DNA from: JADLCX01 sp038251595
GTDB taxonomy: Bacteria; Planctomycetota; Phycisphaerae; Phycisphaerales; UBA1924
DNA length: 5,589 bases
NCBI GenBank assembly: GCA_038251595.1
Contig: JBBSBC010000218.1
Span: 1 to 5,589 of the forward strand
Direction: 5' to 3'
The notes below the pieces were generated by a model. It was given only the letters and a program-made list of their open reading frames with translations. It was not told where the DNA came from and made no database searches. The position numbers and the translations under genes are program-made. Below are positions 1-5,589 of this stretch, piece by piece (the first letter of the stretch is position 1; each line of letters begins with the position of its first letter).

Positions 1-101
1 ATGACGAGCGACGCGGAGGTCACTTCGCCGTGCGCGGCGAAAAGGTCACGGAGCTGCGACTCAGACGTGCTGAACGAGAGGTTACCAACATAGAGCTTCA
101 T
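1..101 (-). CDS. RRM-type RNA-binding protein, N-terminal fragment (cut by window edge)
   Basis: The minus strand from the ATG at 101-99 reads MKLYVGNLSFSTSESQLRDL, then FAAHGEVTSASLV, and is still open at base 1. This is the first half of an RNA recognition motif. LYVGNL (residues 3-8) is the RNP2 strand that contacts RNA, followed by the first helix (about 13-22) and the start of the second strand (EVTSASLV). The RNP1 strand (usually a GFGFV-like motif) would lie beyond the edge and cannot be checked. Bacterial single-RRM proteins are small, often about 80-150 residues with a Gly-rich tail, cytoplasmic, bind single-stranded RNA and are often cold-induced. That is family knowledge; nothing here shows this gene's regulation. 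The start is supported by a Shine-Dalgarno sequence 5 nt upstream and by RRMs usually starting just before RNP2. It lies downstream of hrpA in the same direction, 306 bp away. The family call is strong; the exact role is unknown. Confidence 0.9.
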   Translation of the reverse strand, partial: MKLYVGNLSFSTSESQLRDLFAAHGEVTSASLV

Positions 102-407
102 ATGATTCTTCCATCCATGCCCATGAGTTTTTAGAACCGGTGCTCGAACTCGGGCGGAGGAAGCGTCGGTGGACCGAAAGGGGTTCTTCACGATTGAAGG
201 CCCCAGAACTGAAATCCAGGAAACTATAGGCACGTCTACTTCTCCAGTCTTCCATGGGGCAGAGGGGTTGCGAGTGGCTGAGCAGCGAGGTGCCGAGGCC
301 TCATTTGGTATCCAAACTTTGTCCGAACAACATCGTTCATATTCAGGCGGCCACCGACCTGCCATTCAGCCACTTGAACACTCCACCGGTTCCTCCTCTC
401 CCCCCAA
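102..407. other. Intergenic region between hrpA and the RRM gene
   Basis: These 306 bp separate the hrpA stop from the RRM start. No long open frame here looks coding. It contains no GATC sites, while the flanking hrpA is rich in them. On the minus strand I see two small adjacent hairpins at 304-330, another at 186-199, and a TATAGT at 228-223 that could be a -10 box but has no good -35 partner. No GC-rich stem followed by a T-run follows the hrpA stop, so no intrinsic terminator can be called. The likely content is the hrpA 3' end plus the promoter and 5' leader of the RRM gene, which is inference. Confidence 0.6.
107..112 (-). promoter_or_regulatory. Shine-Dalgarno sequence of the RRM gene
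   Basis: The minus strand reads GGAAGA, then ATCAT, then the ATG of the RRM gene: a purine-rich ribosome binding site with 5-nt spacing. It fixes the start of a fragment that would otherwise be too short to trust. The other two nearby ATGs on this strand (118-116 and 114-112) are out of frame with the RRM. Confidence 0.7.
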
Positions 408-3400
408 TCACGCCTCGGCGACAATCTTGGCCCACTGGTCGGTGAGCTTGCGGATCGAAATCGGCACCGCGGTTCGCAGATCCTGGGCGAAGAGGGAGAC
501 CCGCAGTTCTTCGATCAGCCAACGGAACTCGGCGAGGTCCGAGACCTCCCACCGACCGCGGAGGTTTCCCCAACCGCCCGCATGTTGGATACGCACGATG
601 CAGTTGGACCAGAGCGGGAGCATCTCGTTCACGCGCTGAGCATCGCGGGTGATGCCGTCGGTATCGGTGTCGTATTTGGCCGCGAGGCGTTCGATTCGCT
701 GGCGCGCGGCGAGCAGGTATCGCGGGAAGTGGATGAGCCAACGGAAGGGCGTATCAACGAGGAAGCGACCGAGGAAGAGGCTGCCGAGTTGATGGCGGAT
801 GTCGGCGAGAGGAGCGGTCCAGTGCGCGGGCGCGCTGTCGAGCATCTGGATGAGCTGGTGGTGCTCGGTGAAGATCGACTGCACAAGCTCGACCAAGCTT
901 CGCCCGGTTGCGCCGAGCCGGTCCCATCCCGCATCGAGCGCGGCATCAAAGCCAGCGCTGTTGCGCACCGCGCTCAGTTGCTCGGGGGGGAGACCGGCGA
1001 AGGCTTCAAGCGCGATCAACTCGGCAAGATCACGGCGCGCCGCATCGGGCCTGATGAGTGGCGCACCCATGATGAAGAGGCGGTCGATACCGGGCATGGT
1101 GGCGATGAGCGAGCGCGATTCCTTCGCGACATCGAGGGCGAGCAATCGCGTGACACCCGTGCGGTGCATGGCTATCGAGCGCGCCCGATCTGGGCACGGG
1201 CGCACCCCGACGATCGGCTCGGCCCGCCCGAAGGGAGTTTCATCGGTGAGCCCGATCCATGTGTGAACTACTCCGCCGCGATGGAGAACATTGACCTGTT
1301 CGGGAAGGCCCTGTTCAGCAAACTCCCAGCAGACCAGGCCGCCACGGTTGTAAGGACCCGCCGGAAGTCCGACGAGCGCATCCTCGGTTTGGCGACGGAG
1401 TTCTTTCTTGATCGCATGTAGATCGCGCCCCGAGGCAACAGTGCGGATCGGCTTGCCGGGCAGTTGCTCGATCACGCGGAAGTTCATGCGCAGGTGGATG
1501 GGCAGCCCGGCTTGGTCTGTTGCGGTGGCCGCAGCGGCCAGAGCCTCGCGCCGAACCGTCACACCTTGCGGCGCAAGCTGCGTAAGGGCCTCGGCGACCG
1601 CGCTGAGAAAGTCGCCATCGCCGTAGCGTGCCGCAAGCGCGGCGATTGCACGCTCACCAAAGCCCGCGGCCGGCGCGAGGTTGACGCGCATCGGCTTGGG
1701 CAAGGCGCGGATCAGTTCAACAACCTTTTCGCGCGCGAAGCCGGGGACGAGCCAGTCGAAACGGGCCGGGTCGAGGGCGGTGAGATGCTCAAGCGGGATG
1801 ATGGCGGTCAGGCCATCATCCGGATCATTATGCTTGTGCTTGTACTCGATCGGGATGCGCAGCGGGCCGGTGGGTGTGATGACCTGGATCGCATCGGGAT
1901 ACTGATCGGCGGTCGGTTCCTGCACGCTGGGAGCGAGCATGCGCTCGCGCGGAATGACAAGCAGATCAGGAGCTCGGGCCTCGGCCTTCTTGCGCCAACG
2001 CTCGAAGCCGGGGCCATCAAAGACACCCTCGGGCACCTTCTCAGCGTAGAAGTTGAAGCGGCTTGAAGGCTCGCCGAGCAGATCGGTCTTGCGCTTCTTC
2101 TCTTCAAGCCTTTGGATGTTGCGCTGGGTCGCGAAGTTGTGCTCGAGAAACTTGCCGCTGGTCATGTATTCGCCCTTGACCAGGGCGTGCTCGATGAAGA
2201 TCGTCCGCGAGACCGCTGGATCGATTGGTCCGTAGTGGGCGCGTCTGCGCTTGATGAGGGGCAGCCCGAAGAGCGAGACAGTCTCGTAGGCAGCAACCTG
2301 CGCCGTATCGGCCGACCAGTGCGGCTCGGCAAAGTCTCGCGTCACGAGGTGCGCGGCGACCTTCTCTATCCACTGCGGGCTGATGCTCGCGACCGTGCGG
2401 CCATACAGCCGCGATGTTCGCACGAGTTCGGCGGCAACGATCCATTTGGGCCTGAGCTTGAAGAGGACCGAGCCCGGAAAGACTGAGAACTTCAGGCCGC
2501 GTGCGCCATCGTATTCGGTCGAGCCTTTCTCCGGCGACTTGGTGCCGATGTTGGAGAGCAGACCAGTGAGAAGTGCGCGATGGACCTGCTCATACCCAGC
2601 CGGTCCCTGACCGGGACGTGACGCGATGTTGAGACCGATCTCCTCGGAGAGTTCGGACAACTGTCGGTGGATATCCTGCCACTCTCGGATGCGCACGTAC
2701 GAAAGAAAGTTGGCCTTGCACCACTTGCGCAACTGGCTGCCGGAGAGGTTGGACTCCTGCTTGGCGAGCCCTCGCCAGAGGTTGACAAAGGCGAGGAAGT
2801 CGGACTCCTCGTGCTTCCACTTCTCGTGCAGCGTGTCGGCCTCGGTCTGCTTATCGATCGGACGCTCACGCGGGTCCTGCACACTCAGTGCTGAGGCGAT
2901 GATGAGCACATCAGAGAGGCACCGCTCTTCATCGCCGGCAAGAACCATGCGTCCGATGCGCGGATCGACCGGGAGCTTGGCGAGTTTACGGCCAGAAGTG
3001 GTGAGATCGCCGCGTGCATCGATCGCGCCCAACTCGACAAGCGTGTCGTACCCATCTCGCACCGCGCCGGGACTGGGCGCTTGCAGAAAGGGAAATGTTG
3101 AGATGTCGCCGCCCTCGCCCGCGAGGCCGAGAGCCTTCATCTGAAGGATGACGCTCGCAAGATTTGTTCTCAAAATCTCGGGATCGGTGAACAACTGCCG
3201 CGTGTTGAACTCATCCTCACCGCAGAGCCTGATCGCAATTCCGGGGCTTGTTCTGCCGCAACGGCCTGATCTCTGCTGAGCCGATGCGCGGCTGATCGGT
3301 TCGATCGGGAGACGCTGCACCTTGGTTCGCGGGCTGTAGCGGCTTATCCGCGCGAGGGCTGAATCAATGACGTATTTGACACCCGGGACCGTGAGCGAGG

Positions 3401-4535
3401 TCTCGGCGACGTTGGTGGCGAGCACGATGCGGCGCTGGTCGTGAGGCTGGAAGACTCGGTTCTGCTCTTCGGTCGAGAGGCGAGCGAAAAGGGAAATGAT
3501 CTCGACATCCCTGAGTCGGGGAACCTTGCGCAGCTCATCGGCGGTCTCGCGGATCTCGCGTTCGCCGGGAAGGAAGACGAGGATGTCACGATCGCGCCGT
3601 CTTCCGCCCCCGATGCTCCCAGTGTGCGCGTCGGTATCGGCGGCGATGAGTTCGAGCGCGGCATCAACGATGGCGTGCTCCATCTCGATTTCGCGTGTGT
3701 CATCATCGCCGCGTGAGAGCGAGCGATAGCGCACCTCTACCGGGAACGAACGGCCCGACACCTCGATCACGGGCGCGGGCTTGCCGGAAGCATCGGCGAA
3801 GTGGGCCGCGAAACTTTGCGGGTCAATGGTGGCGGATGTGATGATGAGCTTGAGATCGGGCCGTCGCGGCAGGAGCTGCCTGATGTATCCGAGCAGGAAG
3901 TCGATGTTGAGGCTGCGCTCGTGCGCTTCGTCAATGATGATGGTGTCGTATTGAGCGAGCAGTAGATCACGCTGGGTCTCGGCGAGCAGAATGCCATCGG
4001 TCATCAGCTTGATGATCGTTGAACGCGAGACATGATCGGTAAACCGTACTTTGTAGCCGACGGTTGAACCGAGAACGGAACCAAGCTCGTGCGCGATACG
4101 GGTGGCGACGCTGCGCGCGGCGATTCGGCGTGGCTGTGTGTGGCCGATCAATCCCGATGCGCCGCGCCCGAGTTCTAGGCAGATTTTGGGCAGTTGGGTG
4201 GTCTTGCCCGAACCAGTTGCCCCGCAGATCACCACCACCTGATGCTGGCGGATGGCTTCCATGATCTCACGCCGGGCCAGCACGACGGGCAGATCATCGG
4301 AATAGACCGGGCTGGGCGTGGCGGCCAGACGCTGATCGCGCCGCTCGATTGAACGATGCAGGAGACTGATCAGATGATCGATCTGCAAGCGCTGATCGCG
4401 ATTAGGCTCGCGAATGCGGCCAAGTTCGGCGGTTCTGCGGCCAAGGCGAATGCGATCGATCGCCATGCAGCGATCCAGGATGGCCGATGGATCGCGCAGG
4501 TCCAGGTGTGAAAGTTCTACTCGCGTGCGTTCCAA
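408..4535 (-). CDS. hrpA: ATP-dependent RNA helicase HrpA (DEAH box, DUF3418)
   Basis: This is a full-length HrpA-type 3'-5' RNA helicase, 1375 residues against about 1300 in E. coli. HrpA acts in the cytoplasm on mRNA and has been linked to mRNA processing and rescue of stalled ribosomes. Visible motifs: Walker A GATGSGKT (105-112), motif Ia TQPRR (133-137), motif II DEAH (202-205), motif III SAT (234-236), motif V ATNVAETSLT (373-382) and motif VI QRSGRCGR (421-428). Two RecA-like domains span about 85-440. They are followed by the HA2 winged-helix/ratchet region (about 455-630), an OB-fold (about 650-760) and the long DUF3418 region (about 775 to the end). The tail FRWLIEELRVSLFAQDL closely matches E. 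coli HrpA from memory, so the C terminus is complete. The start is a TTG with no clear Shine-Dalgarno; an in-frame TAA at 4547-4545 rules out anything further upstream. The first internal ATG is codon 24 (4466-4464). TTG is preferred because E. coli HrpA also has about 20 residues before the matching point. A Gly/Arg-rich insert of about 14 residues lies near 302-316. It follows the BatD-like gene by 35 bp and may be co-transcribed with it. Confidence 0.97.
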   Translation of the reverse strand: MERTRVELSHLDLRDPSAILDRCMAIDRIRLGRRTAELGRIREPNRDQRLQIDHLISLLHRSIERRDQRLAATPSPVYSDDLPVVLARREIMEAIRQHQVVVICGATGSGKTTQLPKICLELGRGASGLIGHTQPRRIAARSVATRIAHELGSVLGSTVGYKVRFTDHVSRSTIIKLMTDGILLAETQRDLLLAQYDTIIIDEAHERSLNIDFLLGYIRQLLPRRPDLKLIITSATIDPQSFAAHFADASGKPAPVIEVSGRSFPVEVRYRSLSRGDDDTREIEMEHAIVDAALELIAADTDAHTGSIGGGRRRDRDILVFLPGEREIRETADELRKVPRLRDVEIISLFARLSTEEQNRVFQPHDQRRIVLATNVAETSLTVPGVKYVIDSALARISRYSPRTKVQRLPIEPISRASAQQRSGRCGRTSPGIAIRLCGEDEFNTRQLFTDPEILRTNLASVILQMKALGLAGEGGDISTFPFLQAPSPGAVRDGYDTLVELGAIDARGDLTTSGRKLAKLPVDPRIGRMVLAGDEERCLSDVLIIASALSVQDPRERPIDKQTEADTLHEKWKHEESDFLAFVNLWRGLAKQESNLSGSQLRKWCKANFLSYVRIREWQDIHRQLSELSEEIGLNIASRPGQGPAGYEQVHRALLTGLLSNIGTKSPEKGSTEYDGARGLKFSVFPGSVLFKLRPKWIVAAELVRTSRLYGRTVASISPQWIEKVAAHLVTRDFAEPHWSADTAQVAAYETVSLFGLPLIKRRRAHYGPIDPAVSRTIFIEHALVKGEYMTSGKFLEHNFATQRNIQRLEEKKRKTDLLGEPSSRFNFYAEKVPEGVFDGPGFERWRKKAEARAPDLLVIPRERMLAPSVQEPTADQYPDAIQVITPTGPLRIPIEYKHKHNDPDDGLTAIIPLEHLTALDPARFDWLVPGFAREKVVELIRALPKPMRVNLAPAAGFGERAIAALAARYGDGDFLSAVAEALTQLAPQGVTVRREALAAAATATDQAGLPIHLRMNFRVIEQLPGKPIRTVASGRDLHAIKKELRRQTEDALVGLPAGPYNRGGLVCWEFAEQGLPEQVNVLHRGGVVHTWIGLTDETPFGRAEPIVGVRPCPDRARSIAMHRTGVTRLLALDVAKESRSLIATMPGIDRLFIMGAPLIRPDAARRDLAELIALEAFAGLPPEQLSAVRNSAGFDAALDAGWDRLGATGRSLVELVQSIFTEHHQLIQMLDSAPAHWTAPLADIRHQLGSLFLGRFLVDTPFRWLIHFPRYLLAARQRIERLAAKYDTDTDGITRDAQRVNEMLPLWSNCIVRIQHAGGWGNLRGRWEVSDLAEFRWLIEELRVSLFAQDLRTAVPISIRKLTDQWAKIVAEA

Positions 4536-4570
4536 GCTGAAAGATTACACGCACCGCGCGCGTAGGGAAG

Positions 4571-5589
4571 TTATCGGGCGATTCTCTTCTCGGCGAGGGT
4601 GATCCAGCGTTCAACCATAGGGCGGAGATCATGGACCGCCTCACCGTTGTGCGGCGTTGTCAGGCGCGAAGGCCCGAAGTACTTGATCTCGATCTCGGTG
4701 ATCGTTCCGGCGAGTGCTGCCTGCTCAGACTCGGCAAGCCCGAGCCCGGGAACGGATGCGATGCGACGGAGCGTGGAGATTGCGTTGACGGGGGTGAGAT
4801 GGGGTGGAAGGGTGAATCGAGGAGTGAAGTGCTCGGCGACCTTGCGCTTGCGGGCGAGAAAGAACCACGCGAGTGCGAGCATCGTGAGGATACCGATGGT
4901 GCCGATGAGCCAGAAGTAGAGCGATGCAGACTTTGGCCCGATCATATTGATGGGAATGACCGATGCACACTCCTTGATATCGGCATCGTCATACCGTTTG
5001 TGGATCATCTTTGGTGCGGCCGGGCCACCGATGATGCTCGGTTGCGGCGGAGGGAACGCGAATGATGCGACGGGAGCGTTCGTGCTCGATGTGAGATCGA
5101 GTGTCCATGCCCGCTCGCACTTGGGAATCACCGCATCACCGGTCGTATCGAGATCAAGAATGGTTGTGCCATGGTCCTCGATCTTGGTGATGGAGAGATC
5201 GTGGATGGCACGGATATCAAGAAGCTGCGAGAGTTCGGGGATCAGGCCGTCAGCCTTTGCTCGGATCTCCAGCTTTGCAAGTCCTTGCAACGACTCACGC
5301 GCATCAAGGATCTGCTCGATCTCGATGTTCATCGGAGCGCGTGCGCCCGGCGGAGGCTCAGACCGTGCATCGATCAACTGCACTGTGCTGGTGACGGGGA
5401 AGATGACGATGCCGCCGCTGTCAGAGAAGTCGAGATCGAGCTTGATGGGGGGTATGCGATCGACCGATTCATCCTTCGGACTGAGCAGGAGATACGCGAG
5501 CGGATGCTGCTCCCACCCTTCAAGAGGCGTGCCCATGGGGCGTGCACCGGGTTTGTGGAAGGTGATTGAGACGACGTTGAAACGCTCGC
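4571..5589 (-). CDS. BatD-like membrane-anchored protein, 5' end beyond the window
   Basis: A single-span membrane protein of which 338 codons are visible. An ATG at 5536-5534 could be the start, but the frame stays open for 17 more codons to the window edge and those read like protein (ERFNVVSITFHKPGARP), so the true start is probably outside. Counting from that ATG, residues 1-200 are strand-rich and Pro-rich and look like an extracytoplasmic domain. ILDARESLQGLAKLEIRAKA (about 77-96) and the following GLIPELSQLLDI resemble the repeated beta-sandwich units of BatD-type proteins. A hydrophobic span at about 205-227 (bases about 4856-4924) is followed by ARKRK, which places the C terminus in the cytoplasm. 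The tail (FTLPPHLTPVNAISTLRRI, then EIEIKYFGP, then DLRPMVERW) resembles tails of planctomycete proteins found near MoxR AAA ATPases, DUF58 and VWA proteins. No catalytic motif is visible. The BatD-like label is from pattern memory; such clusters are thought to aid cell-envelope or stress functions, but the role is unproven. The stop (TAA, 4573-4571) lies 35 bp before the hrpA start. Confidence 0.75.
   Translation of the reverse strand, partial: ERFNVVSITFHKPGARPMGTPLEGWEQHPLAYLLLSPKDESVDRIPPIKLDLDFSDSGGIVIFPVTSTVQLIDARSEPPPGARAPMNIEIEQILDARESLQGLAKLEIRAKADGLIPELSQLLDIRAIHDLSITKIEDHGTTILDLDTTGDAVIPKCERAWTLDLTSSTNAPVASFAFPPPQPSIIGGPAAPKMIHKRYDDADIKECASVIPINMIGPKSASLYFWLIGTIGILTMLALAWFFLARKRKVAEHFTPRFTLPPHLTPVNAISTLRRIASVPGLGLAESEQAALAGTITEIEIKYFGPSRLTTPHNGEAVHDLRPMVERWITLAEKRIAR

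Noticed and set aside
121..200. tRNA-like look of ctcgaactcggg, with AGAACC/GGTTCT inverted ends around 133-187
   Set aside because: No D-arm, anticodon arm or proper T-arm pairing can be built on either strand, and the 6-bp ends are likely chance.
340..407. Intrinsic terminator immediately after hrpA
   Set aside because: The minus strand here has G-rich runs and some GGC/GCC pairing, but no clean stem followed by a run of T residues.
236..424. Minus-strand 62-codon open frame in the gap, ending in an MNDVVRTKF... segment
   Set aside because: It overlaps the end of hrpA, has no clear Shine-Dalgarno for either candidate start, and no family resemblance. A 35-residue version starting inside the gap cannot be excluded but is not supported.
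169..639. Plus-strand open frame of 156 codons starting with GTG in the gap
   Set aside because: Most of it is antisense to the conserved C terminus of HrpA. The part in the gap is Ser/Thr/Pro-rich and unlike a known protein.
582..1421. Long plus-strand open frame (279 codons) antisense to the 3' part of hrpA
   Set aside because: It lies fully inside hrpA, whose protein is well conserved there. The translation is low in hydrophobic structure, rich in Arg/Glu, and matches no family I recognise. This is typical of antisense open frames in GC-rich genes.
1464..2066. Plus-strand open frame of 200 codons antisense to the DUF3418 region
   Set aside because: Same reasoning: it is a shadow of the conserved hrpA coding strand, with no recognisable domain or ribosome binding site.
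4631..5569. Plus-strand open frames antisense to the BatD-like gene (4631-5065, 5171-5569)
   Set aside because: Their translations are dominated by Asp/Arg/Gly from reversed codons and have no recognisable features. The minus frame has a clear membrane span and domain-like pattern.
1..5589. CRISPR array, insertion sequence, prophage or defence system
   Set aside because: No regularly spaced repeats, no transposase or integrase motifs and no terminal inverted repeats. All three genes look like housekeeping or envelope genes of ordinary chromosome.

Overview
The window carries three protein genes, all read from the minus strand. In transcription order they are a membrane-anchored BatD-like protein (its 5' end runs off the right edge), a complete hrpA-type DEAH-box RNA helicase, and the first 33 codons of a small RRM-type RNA-binding protein that runs off the left edge. 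Base composition looks moderately GC-rich (about 60% by eye in the coding part). The architecture of the membrane protein resembles proteins I associate with Planctomycetota (Phycisphaerae-like). That taxonomic guess is tentative and rests on pattern recognition, not on a search.

Layout by position: 1-101 is the start of the RRM gene, with a good Shine-Dalgarno sequence. 102-407 is a 306-bp intergenic stretch with no convincing gene and no convincing terminator. It probably holds the end of the hrpA transcript and the promoter or leader of the RRM gene. 408-4535 is hrpA, 1375 codons, with every helicase motif intact and the long C-terminal DUF3418 region. 4536-4570 is a 35-bp gap. 4571-5589 is the BatD-like gene, open to the window edge.

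The 35-bp gap suggests the membrane protein and hrpA share a transcript, although their functions have no obvious link. hrpA and the RRM gene both act on RNA and lie in the same direction, so they may form a small RNA-metabolism neighbourhood, but the 306-bp gap argues for separate promoters. I see no phage, transposon, CRISPR, tRNA or rRNA signature. The region reads as ordinary chromosome. The points most worth checking are the RRM gene cut by the edge, the leader in front of it, the helicase-membrane protein pairing, and a strong local excess of GATC sites at the 5' end of hrpA.
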